A stretch of DNA of 55,367 nucleotides from a bacterium (GTDB lineage: Bacteria; Thermotogota; Thermotogae; Mesoaciditogales; Mesoaciditogaceae): the NCBI GenBank assembly GCA_021800445.1, contig JAJYYZ010000010.1, positions 1 through 55,367 of the forward strand, given 5' to 3'. The first letter of the stretch is position 1. The number at the start of each line of letters is the position of its first letter. Below are positions 47,989 to 55,367 of this stretch, in pieces. The translations under genes were made by a program, and so were the position numbers. The notes below the pieces were generated by a model, which saw only the letters and a list, made by a program, of their open reading frames with translations, was not told where the DNA came from and ran no database searches.

Positions 47989-49245
47989 ATGAAAGGCAAT
48001 TCGATCAGATTTGCGTTAATTGTGAGTGCACTTGTTTTAGTCCTGTCGATTTCGGCTTTATCCGTGACGACGATCGTATTTTGGCATGCATATTCTGAAA
48101 CCTCAGGCGAAGTTAACCTTCTTATGAAAACTATAATTCCAGATTTCGAGCAACTTTACCCAAATATCAAAGTTGACGCGCAACTTGTTCCCTACGATAC
48201 CATGTATCAAAAACTAATAGTAGGTGTTAGATCAGGAGTTCTCCCTGATGTTGCGAGAATGGATATAATATGGGTTCCCCAATTCGCCAATGCAGGCATC
48301 CTTATGCCTCTTAATGAACAGCAATTTCCTGGATTAGATACATTAAAAACTCAATTCTATCCTGGTCCTCTTTCAACTAACTTCTGGAAAGGAAGTTATT
48401 ATGGACTGCCGCTTGATACAAATACACAGGTGCTTTGCTGGAATGCAAAAGATTTCCAAGAGGCCGGTATTCAAGGGCCTCCAAAAACAATGAACGAATT
48501 CATAAATGATATAAAACTTCTTACTAAGAAAGATGCTTCTGGGAAAACTATTCAGTGGGGATATGCAGATGGTGGAGTTGATGTGTGGAATACTCTACCT
48601 TGGATATATTCAATGGGAGGAAGTATCCTTAGTCCCGGAAGTACAACTGCTGAAGGCTACATTAACTCTCCTGCCTCTGTAAAAGCGCTACAAGCTTATG
48701 CACAATTATACGAGGGTGGATACATAGCTCCATGGAGTGGCGGACCTGGCACTTTGGAAGGTCTTGCACAAGGTACATACGCGATGACCATTTCCGGACC
48801 GTGGGTAGTATCTATTTTGGCCGGTGAATATCCGAATTTCAAGGTTAATTTTGCTTTATTCCCAGCAGGTCCTGGAGGATCAAGATCAGTAACGGGTGGT
48901 GAAGACATAGTCATGTTTAGGAATACCAAACATCCCGATGCTGCGTGGACATTTATGAAATATATGCTTTCTGATAAGGTACAAACTGAGTTTGCCCAGC
49001 TTGATCAGATGTCAGCTATTGCCCATTTAGCATCTAATCCTGATTATTTCAAAACTAATCCTTATTATGCGATTTACACGCAGCAATTGGAAAAAGCCGT
49101 TGCAAGGCCTCCTGTTCCCGCGTACACTAGAATTGATTCTATCCTTACAAATCTCTGGGAAGCAGCATGTACCAGTGGCATGCCAGCCCAAGTGGCTCTT
49201 GATAATGCGGCACAACAGATAGATCAAGCACTTGCACAACAATAA
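47989..49245 (+). CDS. ABC sugar transporter substrate-binding protein (family 1)
   Basis: A 418-residue exported binding protein. The ATG at 47989 is in frame and follows AAAAGGAGGGA. The signal peptide runs to about residue 26 (VLSISALS). The mature start (TTIVFWHAYSETSGEVNLL, then FEQLYPNIKVDAQLVPYD) is typical of glycerol-3-phosphate/sugar-binding proteins. It is followed by two permeases and a secreted dextranase, so the likely ligands are isomaltose-series oligosaccharides. That ligand is an inference from context. Confidence 0.9.
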   Translation: MKGNSIRFALIVSALVLVLSISALSVTTIVFWHAYSETSGEVNLLMKTIIPDFEQLYPNIKVDAQLVPYDTMYQKLIVGVRSGVLPDVARMDIIWVPQFANAGILMPLNEQQFPGLDTLKTQFYPGPLSTNFWKGSYYGLPLDTNTQVLCWNAKDFQEAGIQGPPKTMNEFINDIKLLTKKDASGKTIQWGYADGGVDVWNTLPWIYSMGGSILSPGSTTAEGYINSPASVKALQAYAQLYEGGYIAPWSGGPGTLEGLAQGTYAMTISGPWVVSILAGEYPNFKVNFALFPAGPGGSRSVTGGEDIVMFRNTKHPDAAWTFMKYMLSDKVQTEFAQLDQMSAIAHLASNPDYFKTNPYYAIYTQQLEKAVARPPVPAYTRIDSILTNLWEAACTSGMPAQVALDNAAQQIDQALAQQ

Positions 49246-49257
49246 CAGTAGCAATTC

Positions 49258-49283
49258 CTTCGCCAGATTGTAATCTGGCGAAG
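49258..49283 (+). terminator. Intercistronic hairpin between binding protein and permease genes
   Basis: CTTCGCCAGATT/AATCTGGCGAAG is a perfect 12-bp inverted repeat with almost no spacer (49258-49269 and 49272-49283), followed by ATTTCCC. Such hairpins usually keep binding-protein mRNA more abundant than permease mRNA. Confidence 0.7.
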
Positions 49284-49307
49284 ATTTCCCAAAGGAGTGA
49301 ACTTTCA

Positions 49308-50168
49308 GTGAAACGTTCAACAAGACTAAAAGTTGTGGGTGTATTTTTCGTTTTGCCTGGCCTTATTTCTTATTTTGGATGGACTCTATATCCCATTTTC
49401 TATGCTTTTCTTATAAGTCTTTACAAGTGGAATTTGAATCCAGATCTTCCAAGCAAATTCGTTGGATTGACGAACTATATCGCCATGTTTCAGGATCCTG
49501 TAGCCGGCACTGCTTTCAAAAACACAATTCTTTACACTGTAATAACAGTTCCCGGTCAGATGTTTTTGGGGTTTTTAATAGCGTATGCACTCAATAAAAA
49601 GATCCATGGTCAGACAACTTTAAGATTACTTTATTACCTTCCGGTTGTGACATCATGGATCTTCGTTTCTCTTATATTTGAATATCTTTTTTCGGGGTAT
49701 GGCGGACTCGTGAATTATATTTTCCACACAAATATTCAGTGGCTATCTTCGCCCAGTATGGCAATGATTCCAATTTACGTGCTTGGAATTTGGAAAGGCA
49801 TAGGTTGGTCAATGCTTATATTTCTTGCCGGATTGCAAGGAGTACCCCCAAGTCTTTACGAAGCAGCTCAAATAGATGGTGCAAACAGATGGAACCTCAT
49901 AAGGCATATAACACTGCCACTTCTTAAATCGACAGTTATGTTTGAACTTGTCATGCTTACAATAGGAGGATTCAACGTCTTTTTATCGGTATGGGTTATG
50001 ACCAGTGGCGGACCGATGAATTCTACTCAAGTTGTGTCTGTTTATATGTTCCAGCAGGCTTTTGATTATTTTAACTTTGGCTATGGTTCAGCTCTTTCCG
50101 TTATGTTATTTGTAATTGTTTTTATAATCGCGCAGATTCAAAGAAGGTGGTTAAAGAGCAATGATTAA
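49308..50168 (+). CDS. ABC sugar transporter permease, MalF/UgpA type
   Basis: A 286-residue membrane protein with about six segments. The EAA loop reads EAAQIDGANRWNLIRHITLP. The start is GTG at 49308, backed by AAAGGAGTGAA. It overlaps the next permease by 8 nt. Confidence 0.9.
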   Translation: MKRSTRLKVVGVFFVLPGLISYFGWTLYPIFYAFLISLYKWNLNPDLPSKFVGLTNYIAMFQDPVAGTAFKNTILYTVITVPGQMFLGFLIAYALNKKIHGQTTLRLLYYLPVVTSWIFVSLIFEYLFSGYGGLVNYIFHTNIQWLSSPSMAMIPIYVLGIWKGIGWSMLIFLAGLQGVPPSLYEAAQIDGANRWNLIRHITLPLLKSTVMFELVMLTIGGFNVFLSVWVMTSGGPMNSTQVVSVYMFQQAFDYFNFGYGSALSVMLFVIVFIIAQIQRRWLKSND

Positions 50169-51033
50169 AAACAAGAAAGTAAATTATGATGTAAGTTTTG
50201 TACTACTTAGAAGTGTAGGTAAAGTCATATTTTACACGGTTTTAATAGTTGGCGCTATAGCGATGATAATACCTTTTATTTATATGGTTTCAACCTCTCT
50301 AAAGCCAATGGCGTCACTTTTTACATATCCTCCTCAGATATTTCCGACAAACATAACGTTTAGTAATTATCTAAGGATGTGGGAGGTTTTCGGGATAGGT
50401 AGATATTTTCTAAACAGTACTATAATAGCCGTTCCGGCTGTACTTATAAACGTTTTTCTGTCGTCTTTAACAGCTTACGGTTTTGCAAAATTCGATTTTC
50501 CCGGTAAAAATATATTTTTTACCATTCTTATAGCAACTCTTGCTGTCCCAGGACTTTTGCTTGTGATACCACAATTTCAAATGATAAGTAGTGTTCATTT
50601 TCTAATGAACAATCAACTGACCATAATCTTGACAGATGGCATTGGTGGGATAGCTTTTAATGCTTTTTTTCTTAGGGGGTTTTTTGAAGGAATTGCAAAG
50701 GATATAGTAGATGCTGCTGAAATAGATGGTTGTAATCAATTTCAAATTTATTATAAGATAATTCTTCCACAATCTCTTCCAGCATTGGGAACACTTGCAA
50801 TTTTCTCTTTTGGAGGAATATGGGATGATTATTTTTGGCCATCTCTTATTCTTTCAAGTCAAAGTAAATGGACTTTACCGCTTGGAATCCTTGCTTTTCA
50901 GGGAGAATATGGTGTCCAGTGGAACCTTGTATTTGCCGCATCAATTATAGCAATGATACCAACTTTAGCAATTTATATTGCTTTCCAGAAATATTTTGTT
51001 CAGACTATATCAGAGGGTGGATTAAAGATGTAA
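50161..51033 (+). CDS. ABC sugar transporter permease, MalG/UgpE type
   Basis: A 290-residue partner permease. The first membrane segment follows a basic N-terminus, and the EAA-type loop is DAAEIDGCNQFQIYYKIILP. The ATG overlaps the end of the previous gene by 8 nt. The dextranase gene starts 12 nt after the stop. Confidence 0.9.
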   Translation: MIKNKKVNYDVSFVLLRSVGKVIFYTVLIVGAIAMIIPFIYMVSTSLKPMASLFTYPPQIFPTNITFSNYLRMWEVFGIGRYFLNSTIIAVPAVLINVFLSSLTAYGFAKFDFPGKNIFFTILIATLAVPGLLLVIPQFQMISSVHFLMNNQLTIILTDGIGGIAFNAFFLRGFFEGIAKDIVDAAEIDGCNQFQIYYKIILPQSLPALGTLAIFSFGGIWDDYFWPSLILSSQSKWTLPLGILAFQGEYGVQWNLVFAASIIAMIPTLAIYIAFQKYFVQTISEGGLKM

Positions 51034-51045
51034 GGAGGGATCTAA

Positions 51046-52773
51046 ATGAAAAAAGTTATATTTTTGCTCGTGATCTTGTTAACGTTGTTATACATGATTT
51101 CTCTTGGAGGTGAATTTGTGAAGATTAAAAACGTAGAGTTCAGCAAGAGCTTTTACAGGGTTGGAGAACCCGTAAAAGTCAATGTTTTTCTTGAGGGGGA
51201 AAATTTTGATGGCCTTAAACTTAACGTGTATGTTATGTCGCTCAACTCGACGATAGTCGAAAAAACTTTTAAAGCGGCGACAAACGTAATGATAACATTT
51301 GATCTGCCGGATATATCATGCGGCTATGGACTTGACTTGTATCTTGTAAACTCGACAGAGATCTTATCCGAACTTCATAGAGGATTTGATGTCATGGACT
51401 CATGGATTCAAAGACCTAAATATGGCTTTTTGACTGATTTTTCAACTGATAGAGTTTCACCAGACACAACTATGGATTTTCTTGCACAATATCATATAAA
51501 TGGTCTCCAATATTATGATTGGATGTACAATTATGGTCAACTTGTATACCCCGGGCCAGGGACAGATTATACCGATGCATGGTTTAGAACAAATCAAATA
51601 TCCGAAACCACATTAGAAAATCTTATAAAAGCTGGGCATAAATATAATATAGCATCCATGGCTTATGTTGCTATTTATGCCATGACAAAGGAACTTTATG
51701 AAGAACATCCAGATTGGGCACTTTACGAATTCAATCTTGGAAAATGGATCCCTGTCAATTTTCAAAATAAACTCATAATAGCTGCGCCAGACAATAAAGG
51801 ATGGGCGGAATATCTTATAAATCAATGCAAACTCTCAATTGCAAAGTTTGGATTTGATGGCATTCACCTCGATCAATATGGTTATCCAAAGGATGATACC
51901 TCGGCAACAAGATCCGGAACAGATAACTATCACCTTTACAAAACATCTGAAGGATTTGTGAATTTCATAAATGAATTAAAAAGTGCTATTTCATCTAAAG
52001 ACGTTTTTTTCAATTGTGTAGACGATTGGCCTGCGAAGGAAGTACAATCTGACAGTCATGAAAATGCTGTTTATATTGAACCATGGGGATCATGTAACAC
52101 ATATTCTCAATTATTTGAGATGATAAACAGCGCAAGAGATTATAGCAATGACAAACCAATTATACTTGCCGCTTACATAAGTCATTTCTTTGAAAGCTCA
52201 ATATTCTATGCCGATTCGCTTATATTTGCAGATGGCGCTCAACGACTCGAACTTGGTGAAAATGGTCTCATCCTCGATGGACCATATTTCCCAGCAGATG
52301 CCTTTCCGATGAGTGCTTCTTTTATGCAACGATTGGAAAAATATTACGACTATTCTGTCAGATATGAAAGTTTAATTTATGGTGAGGATGTAAAATCTCT
52401 TCAAACAAATGAAAATATTTCATCAAATTCAGAAGGTATATCAATATCTGCTATTCCCGAAGTTGGAAAGATATTTGTGCTTGCAAAAGAAAATATAAAA
52501 ACAAAAAATATCATCTTACAATTTATAAACTATAAAGATCTTAGCACAGATCTTTGGAGGAATTGGCAGTCAACTCCACAAAAACTTGTAAACACTGAAA
52601 TTCAATTGAAGGGCAAAATTGCACAGGAACTTTCAAACTATACTTTCTATTTTGTGTCACCAGATAACGATTTGAAAATGAAAAAAATAAACATTTCATT
52701 TGAAAACGGAACACTGAATTTAGTTCTTCCTTCTCTTGAATATTGGTCAAGTGTCATAGCCATACCAAAATAG
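51046..52773 (+). CDS. Secreted GH66 dextranase-like enzyme
   Basis: A 575-residue protein with an N-terminal hydrophobic signal (about 1-20). A beta-sandwich (about 25-120) precedes the barrel. Catalytic residues of GH66 are present: nucleophile D276 in GFDGIHLDQYG and acid/base E345 in AVYIEPWG. The C-terminal beta domain starts near 455. GH66 enzymes cut alpha-1,6-glucan (dextran) or form cycloisomaltooligosaccharides; the CBM35 insertion of cyclising enzymes is absent, which favours dextranase. A ribosome binding site GGAGGG lies upstream. It is the last gene of the binding protein-permease operon, which would import the products. Confidence 0.88.
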   Translation: MKKVIFLLVILLTLLYMISLGGEFVKIKNVEFSKSFYRVGEPVKVNVFLEGENFDGLKLNVYVMSLNSTIVEKTFKAATNVMITFDLPDISCGYGLDLYLVNSTEILSELHRGFDVMDSWIQRPKYGFLTDFSTDRVSPDTTMDFLAQYHINGLQYYDWMYNYGQLVYPGPGTDYTDAWFRTNQISETTLENLIKAGHKYNIASMAYVAIYAMTKELYEEHPDWALYEFNLGKWIPVNFQNKLIIAAPDNKGWAEYLINQCKLSIAKFGFDGIHLDQYGYPKDDTSATRSGTDNYHLYKTSEGFVNFINELKSAISSKDVFFNCVDDWPAKEVQSDSHENAVYIEPWGSCNTYSQLFEMINSARDYSNDKPIILAAYISHFFESSIFYADSLIFADGAQRLELGENGLILDGPYFPADAFPMSASFMQRLEKYYDYSVRYESLIYGEDVKSLQTNENISSNSEGISISAIPEVGKIFVLAKENIKTKNIILQFINYKDLSTDLWRNWQSTPQKLVNTEIQLKGKIAQELSNYTFYFVSPDNDLKMKKINISFENGTLNLVLPSLEYWSSVIAIPK

Positions 52774-52888
52774 CATCAGAACAGGATTAACAACCTCATT
52801 TGATATTTGAGAGTATTTAGAAGGTGTTCAAAAAGTAGGATTAAGGTGTAAAATGTTAGTAAGTTTGATTCAATTCGAGGTGAGATAG

Positions 52889-53062
52889 ATGGAAAAGAAA
52901 TATCCCGGTGATCTCACAGATAAAGAATGAAAAATTGTAGAGTCTTTTGTTCCTGAGTCAAAGAGTGGAAGCAGACCTACCGAATATGAAAGAAGAGAAA
53001 TATTCAATGCCGTTTTATATGTAGTTAAGTCAGGCTGTTCAATGAAAGAAAAATCATGATTG
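52889..53062 (+). pseudogene. IS5-type transposase remnant (N-terminal fragment, nonsense mutation)
   Basis: From the ATG at 52889 the frame encodes an N-terminal IS5-type transposase domain (EKKYPGDLTDKE, stop, KIVESFVPESKSGSRP, then IFNAVLYVVKSGCSM). A TGA at 52928-52930 stands where relatives have Trp. Similarity ends after GCSM at about 53043. From there the frame runs into the 36-bp repeat and ends as KEKS, exactly like the ROK gene. The flank 52774-52888 carries no gene and may hold the left end of this element (AAGGTGTTCAAAAAGTAGG). Confidence 0.75.
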
Positions 53063-53080
53063 GTTTTTGCTTCAATGAAG
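53045..53080 (+). repeat. 36-bp direct repeat, right copy
   Basis: Identical to 47710-47745. It joins the truncated transposase on its left to the leader of the SBP_bac_5 gene on its right, 28 bp before that start codon. Confidence 0.9.
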
Positions 53081-53107
53081 CAAAATTTGTGAAAGGGAGG
53101 GAATAAA

Positions 53108-54799
53108 GTGAAAAAGTTTTTAGTGTTGGTAATCGTTTTAGTGATCGGCTTAAGTCTTGTTTCTTTTGGACAACAACTTGTAAATATCTTTCCACAAGAA
53201 ACAAATGTCAAGTATGGAGGTACTCTCAAAATTGTGATGCCTTGGGGGCCTTTAACTTTCAATCTTAATCCGTTTTTACCGGCAGGTGTGCGCCTTGGCA
53301 TAATACCAGAACTATACGAATCGCTTTTTTATATCAATAGTTTAAATGGAAATACAACCCCACTCCTTGGTACTAATTATAAGTGGGAAGATAACAATCT
53401 GAAACTTGTTGTTAGTGTGCGTCAAGGTGTGAAATGGTCAGATGGGACTCCATTCACCGCCCAGGATGTTGCTTTTACATTTAACTACATTAAAAAGTAT
53501 CCGGCACTTGATATGTCTGGAATATGGTCAGACGTAAATCATTTGCAAAGTGTTGCGGCAAGCGGTGATGCAGTGACATTTACATTTTCACAACCAAATA
53601 CGCCTCTTTTCTATTACATAGCAGGCGTTCTGATAGCTCCGGAACACATTTGGTCTGGAATTACAAACCCAGCAACCTACACAAATCCAAATCCAGTTGT
53701 AACTGGACCTTTCCTGTTCAAAACTTTCAAATCGCCCGATCAAATAGTAGCCGTTAAGAATCCAAATTACTGGATGGAAGGTAGACCATATGTGAATCAA
53801 ATAGTTATGCAATCGGTCAATTCTAACACAACAACACTTTTATACATGATAAAGCATGAGTACGACGTCAGTTATTTATATATTCCGGACCCACAAACAG
53901 CCTGGTTTGCAAAAGATCCTACTTTGAATCATTACTGGTGGCCGACAAATAACACAAACATATTGTATCTGAATACGCTCAAATATCCATTTGATAATTC
54001 AACATTCAGAAAAGCGATTTCAATGGCCATAGACAAAAATCTTCTCGAGAAAACCGCATATTTTGGTACGGGTGGTTACGACCAAAATCCAACTGGCATA
54101 ATTCCTGCTCAACAGAAAGAGTGGTTAGATCCGACCTTAGAAAGTCTCGCTGCTTCTCTTACGACGTATAATCCGAAAGCAGCTCAGCAATTGTTGGCAT
54201 CGATAGGATTTGTGAAAAATTCATCGGGAGTGCTTGTTGGTCCTAATGGGAAACCTCTTCCGACATTCAAAATACTCGTTGGAGCCGGATGGACAGATTT
54301 CATATCGATGGCTGAAGTAATCTCTCAAGAATTGAGTGGTCTTGGAATAAGCACAACGATAGATCAAGAACCGTGGAATACCTACATATCCTCGGTCATG
54401 TCAGCAACATACGATATGGTTATATGTTGGGGAACCGGAACAGGGCCATCTCCTTACTTCTTTTATTATCAAGAATTTAACCCAACATTTTCAGCTTCGA
54501 AGATAGGAGAAACAGCCATTAGCGACTACTCAAGGTATACAAATCCACTTATCACCAATGCCTTGCAGGTGTTCTCATCAACAAGCAATCTTTCGCTTCA
54601 AAAACAGGCTATGTACACAATAGAAAGGATAGTTCTTGAAGATGTTCCATTTATAGTTCTGGCAAATAGGACAAACTTCTTAGATTATTCGACTGCAAAT
54701 TTTGTTGGATGGCCGTCTAATTCCAATCCATATGCTTCAGGAGGTAATTTTGATGGTTCGGATGGACTTCCTATGTCTTTGAACATTCATTTGAAATAA
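53108..54799 (+). CDS. ABC transporter substrate-binding protein, SBP_bac_5 family (paralogue of 3715-5433)
   Basis: A 563-residue exported binding protein. The start is GTG at 53108 after GAAAGGGAGGG. The signal peptide ends near SFGQ. Long stretches match the region-1 paralogue, for example NPTGIIPAQQ, KPLPTFKILVGAGW and DQEPW, and both begin the mature part with VNIFP/ANIFP and NVKYGGTL. Differences concentrate in the mid-region (residues about 205-265), which may change ligand choice. No SBP_bac_5-type permeases are near. Given the setting a gluco-oligosaccharide ligand is plausible but unproven. Confidence 0.88.
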   Translation: MKKFLVLVIVLVIGLSLVSFGQQLVNIFPQETNVKYGGTLKIVMPWGPLTFNLNPFLPAGVRLGIIPELYESLFYINSLNGNTTPLLGTNYKWEDNNLKLVVSVRQGVKWSDGTPFTAQDVAFTFNYIKKYPALDMSGIWSDVNHLQSVAASGDAVTFTFSQPNTPLFYYIAGVLIAPEHIWSGITNPATYTNPNPVVTGPFLFKTFKSPDQIVAVKNPNYWMEGRPYVNQIVMQSVNSNTTTLLYMIKHEYDVSYLYIPDPQTAWFAKDPTLNHYWWPTNNTNILYLNTLKYPFDNSTFRKAISMAIDKNLLEKTAYFGTGGYDQNPTGIIPAQQKEWLDPTLESLAASLTTYNPKAAQQLLASIGFVKNSSGVLVGPNGKPLPTFKILVGAGWTDFISMAEVISQELSGLGISTTIDQEPWNTYISSVMSATYDMVICWGTGTGPSPYFFYYQEFNPTFSASKIGETAISDYSRYTNPLITNALQVFSSTSNLSLQKQAMYTIERIVLEDVPFIVLANRTNFLDYSTANFVGWPSNSNPYASGGNFDGSDGLPMSLNIHLK

Positions 54800-54821
54800 G
54801 AGATTAGAAAATAAATTTAGA

Positions 54822-54847
54822 AAGGCAGACGATTGTCTGCCTTCTTT
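54822..54847 (+). terminator. Intrinsic terminator of the SBP_bac_5 gene
   Basis: AAGGCAGAC/GTCTGCCTT with a GATT loop (54822-54830 and 54835-54843) is followed by CTTTT. Confidence 0.8.
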
Positions 54848-54974
54848 TGCATAGCAGGATGTTATTGAGGTACCCTTGTCCTTTTTGCTTTTGATCCCTT
54901 ATGTTATACTACACTAAGTCGGTTTCAAAAGTCGAATGTCATTTACTGTAAGCGGAGGGCGGGATGCCTCGATC

Positions 54975-55005
54975 AGTGAACAGTGACGAGTGAGTAGTGA
55001 AGAGT
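54975..55005 (+). repeat. AGTGANN heptamer array
   Basis: AGTGAAC, AGTGACG, AGTGAGT, AGTGAAG and a partial AGT. It has the same 7-bp period as the TRGCNNA arrays but a different unit. Confidence 0.7.
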
Positions 55006-55071
55006 TTTTCTGATTACAGATTGCTACGAGCCACAACCTACCCGCCATCAGGAAGCACCTGCCGCAGCGAT

Positions 55072-55100
55072 GATTCGGAATTTAAAGTTTGTTCAATATA
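55072..55100 (+). repeat. Dispersed repeat related to 35336-35364
   Basis: GATTCGGAATTTAAAG... matches the copy near the asparaginase gene at 24 of 29 positions, but without the hairpin-forming ATTCC. Confidence 0.5.
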
Positions 55101-55157
55101 TCTGATTCCATTCTAACACAAATCAAAGAGCAATTCATCTCACCGAATTGACTCATA

Positions 55158-55209
55158 AAAAATCTACATGAAAGTGAATCGATGAATCAAAATAAAAATC
55201 TACACGAAA
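55158..55209 (+). repeat. Pair of direct repeats, probable transposase-binding sites at an IS left end
   Basis: AAAAATCTACATGAAA (55158-55173) and AAAAATCTACACGAAA (55194-55209), 36 bp apart, lie 57 bp before the transposase start. Repeated short sites of this kind are usual in IS ends. Confidence 0.5.
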
Positions 55210-55266
55210 ATATGGATGAATGACGGATAATCTTCTCAGGATGTCAATATTAAAGTGGGTGAGAAG

Positions 55267-55367
55267 ATGAGAGAACTAACAATGAATGAAAGGAAGAAAT
55301 TGGTGAATATTCTGCATAAGCGTTACGTAAAAGCATCCAAAAAAGATAAGACAAAGATATTGGATGA
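55267..55367 (+). CDS. Transposase, N-terminal part (cut by window edge)
   Basis: The ATG at 55267 follows GGTGAGAAG. Only 33 codons are visible (MRELTMNERKKLVNIL, then YVKASKKDKTKILDE). This lysine-rich start resembles the N-terminal domain of integrase-core transposases whose next residues usually read FVxLTGYNRxYA. The IS family cannot be fixed from this fragment. Confidence 0.6.
   Translation, partial: MRELTMNERKKLVNILHKRYVKASKKDKTKILD

Larger units (their letters stand above)
54800..55266. other. Repeat-rich intergenic region before a transposase
   Basis: No gene is seen. In order: a terminator (54822-54847), the GCGGAGGGC and GATGCCTCGATC patch (54952-54974), an AGTGANN heptamer array (54975-55005), a copy of the dispersed repeat (55072-55100), and two spaced AAAAATCTACAYGAAA sites (55158-55209) that lead into the transposase gene. 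Confidence 0.65.

Noticed and set aside
52928-52930. TGA read as Trp or selenocysteine in the IS5-type fragment
   Set aside because: The gene is also truncated 38 codons later and no recoding hairpin is visible, so simple decay is the better explanation.

Overview
This 55.4 kb window looks like a chromosomal segment of a low-to-mid-GC, AGA/ATA-rich, fermentative thermophile-like bacterium, most probably of the phylum Thermotogota. The pointers are strong AAAGGAGG-type ribosome binding sites, frequent TTG and GTG starts, several ABC sugar-binding protein systems tied to glycoside hydrolases, oligosaccharide-type SBP_bac_5 binding proteins, GH66 dextranase and GH36/GH2/GalT/GalK modules. The taxonomic call is an inference from gene content, not from a marker alignment. 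There is no CRISPR array, no prophage and no recognisable defence island.

Region 1 (1-15.5 kb, + strand) is a galactoside utilisation cluster. A truncated IS200/IS605-type TnpB gene runs into a GH2 glycosidase whose start codon lies inside the IS right-end hairpin. A second, inverted copy of that hairpin follows 1 nt after the GH2 stop. Then come an orphan SBP_bac_5 binding protein, a family-1 sugar-binding protein with two MalF/MalG-type permeases, LacZ (GH2), an alpha-galactosidase (GH36), GalT and GalK. Together these would import galactosides, cleave alpha- and beta-galactosidic bonds and feed galactose into the Leloir pathway; GalE is not in the window.

Region 2 (15.5-29.4 kb, mostly - strand) holds a methyl-accepting-type receptor, a small envelope protein, a beta-propeller gene with an apparent frameshift after its signal peptide, dtd, a Rel (p)ppGpp enzyme, a DUF368 membrane protein, a lone + strand glycosyltransferase, and a tight run ccdA - thioredoxin-fold protein - DUF5685 - Cys-rich J-domain protein - membrane protein - rqcH. 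That run is the best candidate in the window for an undescribed functional system.

Region 3 (29.4-42.2 kb) has an IS110-family element lodged between arrays of degenerate TRGCNNA heptamers, then pheS-pheT-suhB, an isoaspartyl peptidase/asparaginase, rdgB with a LonB-like protease, tRNA-Gln(CUG), an uncharacterised pair (84 aa protein plus a HPr-kinase/PEPCK-fold P-loop protein), a solo IS605-type end and HU.

Region 4 (42.4-54.8 kb) is an alpha-glucan region. A GH13 enzyme, a MalE-like protein and a LacI regulator lie on the - strand. Divergent from them on the + strand are a ROK regulator, a binding protein, two permeases and a GH66 dextranase. The ROK tail is duplicated as a 36-bp direct repeat after an IS5-type transposase remnant, next to a second SBP_bac_5 gene closely related to the one in region 1. 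The window ends in repeats and the 5' end of another transposase.

Short repeats are a striking theme: heptamer arrays, a two-hairpin element in inverted copies with compensatory stem changes, three IS605-type hairpins and a dispersed GGCGAATGCTGGAG-type repeat occupy most of the larger intergenic gaps.
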